A stretch of DNA of 64,000 nucleotides. It comes from Avena insularis (Eukaryota > Streptophyta > Magnoliopsida > Poales > Poaceae). The translations under genes were made by a program, and so were the position numbers. Positions 1 to 11,455 of the stretch are shown piece by piece; position 1 is the first letter of the stretch, and every line of letters starts with the position of its first letter. The DNA is taken from contig CM042689.1 in assembly GCA_023614405.1 (NCBI GenBank), positions 279,441,533 through 279,505,532 on the forward strand. The letters are read 5' to 3'. The notes beneath the pieces are model-generated. The model worked only from the letters and a program-made list of their open reading frames with translations, was not told the origin of the DNA and ran no database searches.

Positions 1-555
1 GATGGGCCTAGAGATATCTCTCTCAAGTAGAGAGGGGCAAATCCCATCTTGATTGACCATGCCTTGCAGCATGCTTCAGGACAAACCCGAAAGGTACCTT
101 TATAACTACCCAGTTACGGTGCAGCGTTTGATAGCCCCAAAGTAGGTCGATCCACATCTCAAGTACATGCGACAATCTCAAGTCTAAGGACAAAACGTAC
201 ACGATGTGTAGAGAGAGAGCCGCAACTAATTGCTAGTCTCAGGTTGGGTCAGTCCAACCCCATGTTCATAACATGTGTCCACGTCATTGGTTTGACATCT
301 CCATGTCTATGACTTGCGAAACATAGTCATCAACCAATCGATGTGCTAGTCTAATATTCACGTGTGTCCTCACATGAACTCCGACTAGGGACAACTCTTA
401 AATAACCATACAAGTATAGAGTTTTACAAATAATTCACGTAATTGCCAATCAATACAAGTTGCCTGATATGGATATTCAAGGAACATTACAATAACTCAT
501 GGATACATATGAAATATCATCATCTCTATGATTGCCTTAGGGCATATTTCCTTCA
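1..555 (-). repeat. Ty1/copia LTR fragment, cut by the window edge
   Basis: Read on the minus strand, the sequence begins TGAAGGAAATATGCCCTAAG at 555 and runs off the left edge. The same start occurs in the two LTRs of the full copia element at 11456-19819. The block around 100-125 (ataactacccagttacggtg) matches the corresponding block of those LTRs near 12687 and 19400. This is therefore the 5' portion of a related LTR. No internal retrotransposon sequence is visible here, so whether it is a solo LTR or part of an element outside the window is unknown. Confidence 0.75.
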
Positions 556-1686
556 GGTACGACGACAGGACTGTTGTGGAGCTAGGGTTTCCAACACATG
601 GAATGACCTAACCGATCAACGATTAACCTTTCTGGGTTACGGTGCTCCACTATATTTAGGGAGTGAACATGGGCTCCACTCTCGTGGCCCATTCACTAAA
701 GCCCATATAACACTAGTCACCGTGAGTCCGACTCACTGACTCAGTCCTAATCCGGCTCGGGTCCAACCCGACCAGATTTCCGGTTCAGATCTAATCCGAA
801 CTTGCTCCCGCTCTTAAGTGTGTGACCCCGCAGGCTCATGGCTACTTGGACACGATTAGAGTCCAACTCTCAATCGATCAGTCGGTAGTGGCTCCTAGCA
901 GAACGTGCCGACTCCCAAGCACCAAAGAGTCATGACGACTTGCCTTTCCAATGCGACTTACGTCCAAGTCCCTTTTGCCTCACGATATACCTTGTCAGAC
1001 TATAGGTGAATATTTGTCATCCCTTAAATAGTCTGACTCTCTTCTCGATCCGAGATAAGTGATTCACCCGACTAACTCTTAGTCGATCGCCTCGGTTAAC
1101 ACTTAACCGAGTAGTGCATGGCCATGCGTTCCGAATCATATCTCACGAGAGGGCCCAGAGAATATCTCTCCAAGTGGAGGGGCAAAATACCATCTTGGTT
1201 ATTCACATCACGCACCTTGATCCTCAGTCAACCCGAACTCTGCCTTTATAACTGCCCAGTTACGGATCAACGTTTTACAGAACCTAAGTCGGTGATCCTC
1301 AAATCGGACTATGGAACAACCTCAGGTCTAAGGATTACATTGATTGAGATATACAAATGACAACTTGTTCGTTGTACCTCAATATGGGTTAATCCGAGTC
1401 GCTAAACTCTTTTGTCGAATCTGTGTAAGTTGGAATAGCATCTCCATGCCCATGACAAGTGGAACCGAGTCATCAAGCCAACTTTCACATTAGTCTAAGT
1501 TGTGTGTCCAACATAACTTCAATGACCAAGGATTTTTAGTACAAACAACATGAATGTATAGTTCCACAACCGAATCACATATTCAATGATACACATCAGA
1601 TGTTTATACAAGGACAACTTAATATCTTTATGAATAAAATGGGAAATATCATCATACATGATTGCCTCTAGGGCATATTACCAACA
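556..1686 (-). repeat. second Ty1/copia LTR, same orientation
   Basis: On the minus strand this starts TGTTGGTAATATGCCCTAGA at 1686, the usual opening of BARE/Angela-type LTRs, and runs towards lower coordinates. It shares with the other copia LTRs the block around 'gagggcccagag' (near 1148) and the 'cagttacgg' block (near 1258). The lower boundary is not certain: it is somewhere between 556 and about 575, next to the previous LTR fragment. No clear 5-bp target duplication was found, so this may be a solo LTR or a rearranged piece. Confidence 0.65.
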
Positions 1687-2315
1687 AAGAAGCACAAGAC
1701 CTACCCAGAGGACCCTTTGCCTGTGGGCACAACCTTCATGATCATATCTTTTGACTCTGCAGTGCGCGATCTCTTTGTTTTCTCTCCTCACGCAATGTTA
1801 TCGCTAAGCGCTTCCGGGAGGGAGGCATGGCTGTGCAGAGGGAGAGAGGAGGAGCGGGATGAGCATGTGAGGAAGAAGAAAGGGAAGAGGGCGCCTAGTA
1901 ACAAGTGGAGGTAGATAGTCAAAAGTCTAGGAACACCAAGGTCATCTCCCCTACTATCTCCAGCTATATCCATCGTGCGATGTCCCTTCTAGGAGAAGTG
2001 TTGCACACACGTGGCAGAGAATAAACAGAGAACTGCAACGATGTGACCGATTGGATGCTCAATTCAATGACACTTCAGTGCTTATACAATGGTGCACGCA
2101 TCTGTCCTGCTTGCGTCATGATGACACAGTCCTGCGTCAAGATGACAATTTTTACGGTGAGGGATTTCTAGCGCTCCTTCCAAATGCATCCCGAGCCCCC
2201 AACTCTTCTCCATGCGTGCAACAAAAATAGGCCCGCTGGTGTAACACAGATGTGGCCTAGCAAACACGCCCTAAACCTCCCTAAAACAAAACACGCCCTA
2301 AACCACGTCTTTGCA
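1687..2315. other. unassigned flank left of element A
   Basis: About 630 bp without a recognisable gene. It has one purine-rich stretch (1815-1910) and a short direct repeat, acgccctaaacc, at about 2268 and 2293. It is the left flank into which element A inserted. I see no convincing coding sequence, RNA gene or transposon end. Confidence 0.5.
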
Positions 2316-2320
2316 CTTGT

Positions 2321-2810
2321 TGACGAGGGTTCGACTCGTCAATGCCCATTGTTATGGACATGGGTTTTGGAGAAGATGGGGATGTTGGAATTCACGAGAC
2401 AGTTAAGAGGCAAGCAACAAGGGGACATGAGGTTTACCCAGGTTTAGGCCCCCGGAGGGAAAACCCTACTCATGCTTGTCTGTTCTTGATTATGGCAGAA
2501 CCGAAGGTTACAGGGGTGCACAGATGCGATCTGGCATGCGGTGTGTGTATGAGTTGGAGAGATCCTCCTAGTCGTGCCCTCGTGGCCCTTATATAGATAG
2601 ACCAGGTCCTTGGGGTAGGTCGAGTTGGTTACAAGCTAGGGTTGAACCCTTTGAAATTCTATCTACAACTAGTCGTGTCCTTCAAGGAGTCGAACTTGTA
2701 GTGGGCTTGGGCCACCCGGAATGTTTTTGGACAGCAAGTCTTCACGTGGGCCTTCCCTGGGCTAGACTGGGTATACCAATGTGAGGCACCCGTAGGGTAT
2801 ATCCATGTCA
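2321..2810 (-). repeat. 3' LTR of element A
   Basis: 490 bp, TG..CA, matching the upper LTR at 41998-42437. It carries an insert of about 50 bp (roughly 2345-2400) absent from the upper copy, or lost there. A TATA-like TATATAAG on the minus strand is at 2589-2596, the same place as in the upper copy. Both ends carry the short inverted pair 'gacgag...ctcgtc' close to the terminus. Confidence 0.88.
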
Positions 2811-2824
2811 ATAGCCCCCGAGTG
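2811..2824 (-). promoter_or_regulatory. polypurine tract of element A
   Basis: Directly inside the 3' LTR the minus strand reads CACTCGGGGGCTAT up to the LTR start. A G-rich purine tract abutting the 3' LTR is the plus-strand primer for reverse transcription. Similar motifs recur further inside the element (see findings). Confidence 0.75.
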
Positions 2825-4026
2825 TTTAGTCAAATCGTAGATTCGACTAGAGACTCTATAATCTTTCAGGTGCTTCTCATTCGAACCTGTCTTTTTGAAT
2901 AAGCATGTCAGTTCATAAGGATTGTTGATACGTGTGCCTGACTCACTCGACGGATTAGGGTCAGTTAGCTGTCATTGGACAAAACAACATGATCTTCTTC
3001 AAACTCGAGTCCCCGGACTCGAATCCGGAACAATGCTGGTGTAATTTGACTCAGGCCGTTGAGGTCTTACAGGAGTCGAATTCTAGTGTTTTGAGTTAGA
3101 TACCCAACGCATCCGTTGGGATTTTTCATCGTGCATGTAGTCATGGTATGTTACTAGCAGAGCGTAGTCTGGTGTGTTACCAGGCCATCAGATGATATCT
3201 GTAGGACTTATCTTTGCGTCATAGACATATCATTCGAAGATTTATCACCGCGGAGGAGTTTCAGGTGGCCAAGGAGACTGTTTCTTACTTGGCATTAGTT
3301 CGGGCAAAGTTGCCAAAAATATTTTTGCCATACGTGATCCGAAGGATCTTATTCGAATAGTTCATAGGGTGCGCGATCAGCGCTCCCTATGGGAGTAGCC
3401 CCCGAGTGTCTGTTCGTGTCGTAGACTCGAGGAGAGACTCTAGTTCATTTGATTATGGATGCTTCGAGGCGTTGTTGCCATCGTATTTCCTCAGGTGCAT
3501 GACCAACGCTCCTGATAGGAGTAGCCCCCGAGTAGTTGGTTGAGTCGTAGACTCGAGTAAGTACTTTATGTTCAGTCGAAATCTTCGAGCCGTTGTTGGC
3601 TTTGATTTGATGACGTCATTGCTGACGATTTGTGAGCTCAAACATCTGCTGCAGTAGAGACAATGCGACAGGACAGTTGTGGGTCCCACCATCTTACTGG
3701 AATTTGACTAGTCACGCATAATCGTGGCGAAAATTACGGCATCTCCTCGATTTCCATGCATAGTGGGCGACGTGTTTATGACGGTTCAATTTGGTGTTGA
3801 CATGTGGACGGTGAGATCTAGGGCACGCGTTAGGGCTCCACTTCCTTGTCTTTGTCTTTTTATACCATGGGGAAAACCGAGGAGTTTTACCCCTTCGTCA
3901 TTTGCATCCATCCTCCACCATTGCTTCCATTTCCTGAGCTCTTTATTTCACTATCCACTGGACATCCTCCCTGTGTTCCCTTCATCCTTTCTCCGCTCGC
4001 ACCGCTGTGCTCGCTGCATCACTAGG
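2825..4026 (+). other. 3' untranslated region of element A and promoter-like sequence of its antisense gene
   Basis: No gag-pol sequence is seen here. Two further copies of the polypurine-like motif gtagcccccgagt are at 3395-3408 and 3521-3533, each followed within 25 bp by 'gtcgtagactcgag', so a short unit has been duplicated. A TATA-like sequence (TTTTATACC, about 3859-3866) lies about 165 bp before the ATG of the antisense gene at 4027 and is a plausible promoter for it. This is inference; no transcript evidence is available. Confidence 0.45.
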
Positions 4027-6672
4027 ATGGGCAATCCAAAGAAGAGTTCGTCCGCCGCAGCAGGCTCGGGTGCCACCAGTGCTGCCAAGAAGGCCGCTGC
4101 TCCCATCCGCACCACCGATGGTGGATGGCGGCGTACAGAGATGAGGGAGGCGGATTTGTGCAAGCTGCGCGAGTTTGGCTTGATCTCCAAGAACAAGGGC
4201 GACACCATTCTTCCTGACTAGGAGGTAATTCCACGCCCACCCGAAGGATTTCGGGTTATGTTCTTTACGTTCGTTGTTCGTGGTCTCTCGTTGCCCACCC
4301 ATGAATTGCTCCATGGGCTTCTTTTTCTTTATGGGCTTCAGCTTCATCATCTGTCTCCCAACTCTCTTCTCCACATCGCTTGCTTCATCACCCTTTGCGA
4401 GTGCTGGCTCGTTATCGAGCCTCAGTTTGGCCTCTTTCGGAGACTCTACTCTATGAAGAGTTAATCTGGCACCGGTGTTGTTTATCCACTGGGAGGGTGC
4501 GGGATTTCCATCTGCCGCTCTGTCCATTTCTTCTCCTTTCATCTTTGTGAGTCCGTCCAGAAGTAGCGAAGGAACTGGTTTTACATTCAAGATGTCAAGC
4601 TGGTCGGCTAGCTGTATGGGCTTGCTCCTTTCAACTCAACTCAGAAGATCATTCGAAAACGCTCATGGTGCAACATCTTGGATGGTGAGTCAGAGGAGGT
4701 GGAGAAGCTCTATAAGCGGGTGGAGGCCCTTCAGTTGAATCCAGGCAAAGAGGTCAATGGTGTTGATATAATTCGCACCTTCCTCAAGCGTCAGCGACCC
4801 GCTGAGGGTTTTGTTAGAGGAAATGTCTTCGGCTGACCTTGACAGGGCGCTTCGGCCCCTGCTAAAGCACAAGGACAAACAGGATCTTCCGGGGAAGTCT
4901 CTGACTCCCCCCTTTAATGCCAAGAAAACAATATCTCAGGTGAAGCTTGTAGTTGCATGTAATGCATTGTCGAGTGACTATCGTTTGTCAATATTACTTA
5001 ACTCATTTCGCCTTTTGTCTTTAACCCGTAGGGCTATAAGGTAGGGGGCATGATGCCGCCCCTGCCTGAAAAGTTTGATGCTATGCCCAATGGTGGGGAA
5101 GCGGAGTCATAGTCCGAACTCCCCCCAGTGCAGTAGCCTTCCTTAGAAGCCCCCGAGCCTAGCAAAGGGCGAACTCAAAAGAGATCTCGGAGTGAAACTT
5201 TGGATGGGGAGACGCCACCAACACCAAAGGGCCCCTCCTTCCTCGAGCATCATGGCAGCCATGAGGGTGCGACCTCCTCCCCCATTGAGGTCATGCCTGT
5301 TCGGGCAATGGCTCCTCAGCCGCCGTCCAAGAAGAAGAAGAAGAAGGAGAAGGAGAAGGAGGCTCCTGTCTTCAACTTATCAGACATTCCATCGTAAGTT
5401 CTTCTGATCGTGTCTTGTTATGTTGTTGCTATGCTAAGTATTAGCTTGTTGTTGACTTGGTTCCTTGTATCTATTAGTAGAAATCCTTCGGAAGAGTCCC
5501 TTGAAGAGGAACCCGAAGAGATGTTCGGGGAGTCAAAGCCTGCTTCGTCATCCCCCAAGATGGTGGCCAACTCCTATGATGATAATTCGAGCTCCCTACA
5601 GTGAGGGGCTCAGGCGATCGTTGCTCGAAAGATGCAAACAAAACCTTCAGAGTTTACAGCTGACCACGTAAGTGCTTTTATCTTTTGCGTAGGTAATCCC
5701 CCGAGCCTTTTATTCATCAGTTGCGTTGATTTATTTGCAGCCCTTTGTTCGTGATGCCAATCGCGTGATCCAGCAACATCTGTCATTGGAGGGCGACCTC
5801 AAACAACTCCGAGGTGCGTAGGTTTCCTCTTGTTCAATGGCAAGTGCTGACAGAATATTTTCTTGTATTCATCTTTCACTGCCCAATGCTATAAATGAGT
5901 ACAATGATGCCCTCCGAAAGCTGAACGCACTCGAATAGAGTATCAGCCAAGCGGAGAAGAAGGCAAAGGATGCTACAGAGGCCCTCCAGTGTCAGCAGAA
6001 AGAGGCTGAAGACCGTGAGCAGCAGCTCGCGGCCGTCGCAACATCACGGGAGAAAGCCATGGCTGAAAAGCTTATGGATGCTACCAAAGCTATATCCGGT
6101 TAGACACCTTGTTATTCTCTTGAGTGTTACATGCTTCAGGTGCGATTCCTTGTTACTCATCCTAAAGGTTTTCCATTTTTCCTTACAGATGTTTATGGTG
6201 TTACATTTGATCGTGACACCCTGGATCATGGGGATCCTGTGGAGGACGCTGTTGCGGCGATCGAAGATCATTGCACCTCTGTCGTGGAGTCGCTCGACAA
6301 GGCCAAGAAGGTCCTCGCCCGCTTCTACAAGGAGATCAATCCGAAGGGCATTGCCCTTGAGGACATCGACTCCCTCGCAGGCGCTCTAACGGATGATGCT
6401 CCAGCGAAGTACAAGCCGAAGCATAAAAGGGGTTGGCGCTGCGATGGGGCTGGCGATGGCTTGTGGCACTCAGCTGGATCTACAGTAGGTCACGTCCAAG
6501 ATTCCAACAGTGGCGGATGGCACTGAGGTAGTGTTTTATTCCTTCGCCTCCCGCTGCAAGAATTTTGGTCCTAAGCTGATCGATCTTCTGGCCAACTACT
6601 CTCTGGAGCAGCAGCGAGTGGCCAAGGCTAGACAGTCTGGATCCGAAGCTGCTCCGGATCCTGACTCCTAGG
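4027..6672 (+). pseudogene. antisense gene 1 of element A (Transposase_28-like 'putative gypsy type transposon' protein), decayed
   Basis: This lies on the strand opposite to gag-pol, between pol and the 3' LTR. From the ATG at 4027 (MGNPKKSSS) the frame runs to a TAG at 4219 and continues in the same frame through a segment with the hallmark FYGLQLHHLTPNS-type sequence, here LYGLQLHHLSPNS and HIACFITLCE (about 4320-4410). That resembles Pfam Transposase_28, which despite its name is known from grass retrotransposons and has no proven transposase activity. Further exon-like pieces carry a Lys-rich tract (5330-5362), an Ala/Gln/Lys-rich likely coiled coil (5935-6100) and a last segment to TAG at 6672. 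Probable introns have gt..ag limits, for example around 5395-5475 and 6100-6188. Several stops and frameshifts make it non-functional as written. The equivalent gene in element B is at 26364-30029. Role unknown. Confidence 0.6.
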
Positions 6673-6837
6673 TCCTTCTGCCTTTTAGCTTGCTTAGTCT
6701 AGTTTCCTTTTCTTTTGGTAATGTAATGCTTTCGATCTGGACAAGTGTCACTCTGCCACGTAGTGGCTTGATTTGTCTAAATATGAATGCATCCTTTGAC
6801 TGTTGCCAAATGTCATGATTTTGATGTTTGCTTGTGC

Positions 6838-7653
6838 AACCCTAGGGTCCTTCGAGTGTGGATCCAGTGGTTACGCCTTCTCCTGCGTTTGGCACTCGTC
6901 CATCATTGAGCTAGGTGTCACAGTTTCCATTTATGTGTTATCGCATCTGAAGCCTAGAGAAGGACGTCCTCAGCATCTGCGGTCATGCGTATGTTTGGAA
7001 ATACAAGGCCAAACGGGCCGCTACTAGGGAAGAGTTTCTTCTTGAGGAATTTCGGAAGGTTGGAGAGCAACTCCAATGTAACTCATCTTGATCCTTTGTC
7101 CCTTCGACTATGCCAGGAATTTTATGTCACCATACTTGCTGCGTTGTGCAGCTGTAAATCTTCTTCCGAAGGAAGAGAAAGAGCGTGTTGCAATTCGAAT
7201 GAATTACCTGACGCAACAAGAGTTGGAAGCTGGTGGATTCTTCTGGATGGACCGCAACCGAGCGATTGTCCTTGCGATGGTGCAAGATCGCGTACATCAA
7301 GTACTTCGGGTGCCGAGGCGGGCAAGGTCATCGCTCATATCGATCTGGGCCATGATTTCCCCCTGGACTCTGCACCTTCCAGCTTCTTGGGCTTGCTTGG
7401 AAAATTTCGAGATACAAGACACGTGAGGGAGTTAGTGCGCCATCAGCTAGTGGCGAGTGTGAAGGTAGCCATGTCGCTTGTTCGGCTGCATCGTCGTGAT
7501 GTCAACCTTGCGGAGATAGCAGCTGGGCCACCTCCTCCTCCGGGTGGTATGGCGTGGGATATGCGTCCACACTACACAGTAGTGGCGCAGTACGTGGAAG
7601 AGATTCTAGATGTATTTGAGGAGCGGACAGACGTTCTGCTCAAGCATGGTTGA
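6838..7653 (+). pseudogene. second antisense coding region of element A, function unknown
   Basis: Downstream of the first antisense gene a second region of coding character ends in TGA at 7653. Parts read well in different frames. 7115-7300 encodes a segment containing NLLPKEEKERVAIRMNY and LEAGGFFWMDRNR. 7410-7650 encodes LVRHQLVASVKVAMSLVRLH and ends MRPHYTVVAQYVEEILDVFEE. The frame change between them (around 7270-7400) indicates a frameshift or an unrecognised intron. It could be further exons of the gene at 4027-6672 or a separate gene; the 'Ser-stop' at 6672 followed by a T-rich stretch favours separate. I recognise no family. Confidence 0.4.
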
Positions 7654-7951
7654 GTCTTGTAAATGATAAGACAAGGCGATGTAAAATATGTATATTTTTC
7701 GAGTGGGCTTATAATTCCCTTGTAAAGTTGCATGTATTGGCACATAGTGCATTTTTTGATTATAGACTATGCATATCCTTTTCGTTAGCCTGACATGGTC
7801 AGCTACTCAGGTTATATGCGTTGTTGTCAATTGACGAAGTCGTATCGTAAGGCGTAGTCCCTGAGCATGTTTGAGCGATAAAAATATAAGGGGAAAATTT
7901 TTGGACCAAGTAACTTAGCTTTTATTCATGGTAATGTAGGAGGTACATTGT
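7654..7951. other. spacer between antisense genes and integrase of element A
   Basis: About 300 bp of AT-rich sequence between two convergent coding regions: the antisense gene ends at 7653 and integrase ends at 7952 from the other side. It probably holds the 3' ends and polyadenylation signals of both. Nothing else is recognised. Confidence 0.4.
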
Positions 7952-9467
7952 TCAGATGAATAGCCTTATTGAAAGTAAAAGACAACTAAGGGTAGAAGCG
8001 TCGCAGTTTTGCAACGTTCCATGGGTTGGAGTATTTGACTCCTGACTTACGTCTTTGAGGCGATATGCGCCATCTTGGATTACTTTAGTGACGATGTAGG
8101 GTCCTTCCTAGGGTGACTTGAGCTTCAGGTGCCCTTCCTGCTTGAGTCACAGAACTAGGTCTCCTTCGCGAAGGACCTTGGGCACAGCCGACGGCTATGG
8201 TAGTTGCGGAGACTCTGCTGATACACTGCTGAGCGGGCCGCGGTGATGTCGCATGCTTCATACAGTGCGTAGATGGCATCTTCGAGTGCGGCTGATGATT
8301 CAACTTTGCTGTATGCGACCACCCGCGGGGCCATGTAGCGTACCTCGACGGGCAGCATGGATTCGGCTCTGTGCACCATGAAGAAGGGTGTGTAGCCAGT
8401 TGAGCTGTTTGGTGTTGTGCGTAGGCTCCAGAGAACGGAGGGCAGCTCATCCACCGAGGCTCCTGCAAGCCTTTCGAGTGGGCGTAGAAGAAGCTTCTTA
8501 ATGCCGTTGCGAATTAGACCATTGGCCTTTTCGACTTGCCCATTTGTCTGCAGATGCAACACGGAGGCGTAAGTGAGGTTAATCCCGAGGTCTTCGCAGA
8601 AGCCTCAGAGATCCTTCAATGTGAAGTTCGATCCGTTGTCGTTGATGATGCTGTGGGGCACTCCGAACCTATAGACAATGGACTCGAAGAATTTGACGGC
8701 AGTGGAGCTGGACTGATTGGTGACGGGCATGGCCTCCATCCACTTCGAGAATTTGTCGACTGCTACCAGGAGGAAGACGTGTCCCCTGGCGAGGATTTTG
8801 GCAGTTTTCCGATCATGTCGAGTCCCCACTGGGCGAAGGGCCAGGCCACTGGAATGGGCCGTAGCTCTGATCCTGGTGCGTGCGGCTTGTTGGCATACCT
8901 TTGGTAGGCATTGCATCTCTGCATGATGTACTTGGCATCGCACATTGCCGTAGGCAAGTAAAAGCCAGCTCGCAGAGCTTTGGCGACGAGGGCAAGGCTG
9001 CCTGCATGGTGGCCGCAGATACCCTCATGGATCTCGAGGAGGATGCTCTCTCCATCACTATTGGTGACGCACCGTTGAAGAACACCCGAGATGCTGCATT
9101 TGTAGAGCTCGCCGTTGATGATGGTGAAGGCCTTTGATCACCGAGATACATGTCGGGCGTCCGTCGGGTCCTCAGGCAGTTGCTTGCTTATCAGGTAGCG
9201 GAGGTATGGTTGGGTCCACGTTATCTCAATCGCCATGAACTGCATAAGGCTTACCATCTCGACCTCTGTGTCAATATTTTCGGGTCCTTCTTTTCCCTTG
9301 GGTGGTGTAGCCCCCGAGTGTTCCGTAGCGTCAGTTGTGTCCTTCGGGAATTTTCGCTTGATGGAGGGTACACAGATTTTCTCAAGGAACACACCTGGTG
9401 GCACTGGGGCGCAGGTGGAGCCAATGTCTATAATATATGACGATCTTGTCGGCTTCTTCATTGCTTT
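7952..9467 (-). pseudogene. pol: pol of element A, part 3: integrase
   Basis: Minus-strand integrase of a Ty3/gypsy element, entered at 9467 where element D interrupts it. In order: the linker after RNase H with STCAPVPPGVFLE (about 9400), the zinc-binding region near 9000-9100 (HEGICGHHAGS, CNAYQRYANK), then the catalytic core with GLDMIGKLPKSS and VDKFSKWMEA (about 8740-8830), INDNGSNF (about 8630) and the NGQVEKANGLI segment carrying the catalytic Glu (about 8535). The C-terminal part ends at TGA near 7952. The frame shifts near 8860, 8950 and 8600, with in-frame stops around 8110 and 8150, so it is inactive. It joins directly with the RNase H sequence at 24750 on the other side of D. Confidence 0.82.
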
Positions 9468-10201
9468 CTACTACAAGAAAATCTGCTGATACATGACCCT
9501 CCATTTTCGTCATAGAATCTTCATTGTCTACAATATATGACGATCTTATGACGAAAAATAGATCGTAAAAAACTGAGCGTCAATAATTACACATAACAAT
9601 GTTTTTCTTGAAATCGTCATAACCGTCTATGACGATATTGGATCGTCATAACCGTTATGATGATCAAATATTGTCACGGGTCATTTTGCCAAGCCAGGTC
9701 AGATCCTACATGGCCAATCCGACGTGGCAAAACTATGACGAAATGAGATCGTCATAATGCAAATTCAGCCTGGTCCATTTCTGTAGTATACATGGGCTCA
9801 ACCCAACAACTCTGCCCTTTTATATTCTTTTACCTCTGAAATCTGGTCAACTACATGGGCCAAGAACAATATTTTGGCCTTTTTATTTTCTAGGCCATGG
9901 CCTTTCTATGGAGCATTTTTTTATTTTCAGCCTTTTCATTTTGAGATTTTTATTTGCGCTGACACGGGTCCTAGACCAGGTCCCAATTTTCAATTTTCAT
10001 TTTGCCACATTGACAGTAATTAAATAACCAATAATTTATTCACTACAGAGAGAATACATGCAATTCTTTTTATTCAAATAGAGCAAATTCATGAATAATA
10101 TTTCAAATAATATCGACTCATTACAATCTTGCACATTTCACTTCAGGTATCCAACTACTAATATATACAATCATGCACATATCATATTTCACATCAGGTA
10201 T

Positions 10202-11392
10202 CTAGCTATTCTTTGATGAACTGGAACTTTTTCTTGCTTCCTCTACCTCTATCTTATTTAGCATGTACTTGTAGCTCTTGTAAAAGAGAGGATATCCTGG
10301 AAATGACATAAAATTTAGTTAAGTACTAACTAGGCCTTCAGTTCAAAGAGGACAAACTTCTAATTGTTACTACCATACAGTTATGTAAATAAACAAAAGA
10401 TATATTTGTTGGTACAGGCAAAAGCAATGTACATGCAGATGCCGACGGCAAGGAAACTATATATTTGTTTGTGGCCTTTCCATTAGCACTCAAATTACCC
10501 ATCTGCTAAAACATCACCTCCATTAAATACTTGGGGGAGACGGGAGAACACGAAAACATAATGCATACTAAACAGAACTAGTAACTTAACTTTAAACACA
10601 GTTATGCCTTAACCCCAAGTAAAGTTAATTGTAATCACTGATTGGCTAGACAACCATAAGCAAATGATGCACTCAGCCAAAAAAAATAGGATCTAAAAGT
10701 CCTAATTTGGAGCCATAACACAATCATATAACTAGTGTTCTAATTAACTAAAGTACAATTCTGCATCTAATGTAATGGACAAGAAATGTTAGAACAAAAA
10801 GGCACAGGTTAAGCTATCTTCACAAAAGAAAAGAATAGAGCAGGTGGGAGCATTCATATTAGCTTGAGGCTGACGACATACTCCAGGGATGTTGTAGGTT
10901 CTTGTCTGTGTAGAAGTCTATCATGCGCTCCTACAGGAGCCGTTGAGGAAGACATAGCTTGAGATGATCTTGTCGAGGAGACCCATGAGGCGCCCACCAG
11001 GTGATGGATACCATGATGGACTTATTGTACATATTCCTTTGTATCATTTATAAATAAGGAGTGTCATTTATAAAGAATACAAAACAAATATACAATGGTT
11101 GACTCCTTATACTTATATTAAATCAACCAATAGCACTTTAACACATATATGTGAGAATGTAGCACAATATTATGAGCATATTTTTCAGTAACATATAGAT
11201 AGTAGCACAAGATATCTGCAATGACTCCTTGAACTCTAGAAAGTAAACTACTTTAGTGATCATAGTAGAACAGTCAAAAAGAAGAACAAGCAATACATGA
11301 ATAAAAGTAATAAGATATGTGAGGCAACTACCATTAGAGCTAAGAAGCTGGTCGTCGACATGAGGCCGTTATAATTGAGCATTTTCACATAT
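10202..11392 (-). pseudogene. exon-like fragments of an unrecognised gene inside element D
   Basis: Two short minus-strand stretches look like exons. 11332-11392 is preceded by a good acceptor (tttgttcag) and followed by a donor (ATG|gtag). It can be read as YVKMLNYNGLMSTTSFLALM. 10202-10296 is preceded by acceptor atttccag and is open for about 30 codons to a TAG, reading YPLFYKSYKYMLNKIEVEEA before a Ser-rich tail. Between them, 10860-11010 also has coding character but contains a stop. The surroundings are AT-rich and intron-like. A possible first exon is at 20827-20972, on the far side of the copia insertion. I do not recognise the protein. Transposons of this kind often carry captured gene pieces; this is inference. 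Confidence 0.35.
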
Positions 11393-11455
11393 CTGAACAA
11401 AGCCAAGTTCCAAAATCAATTCAGTTCCACTAAATCTAATGGGAAACACTCTAAA

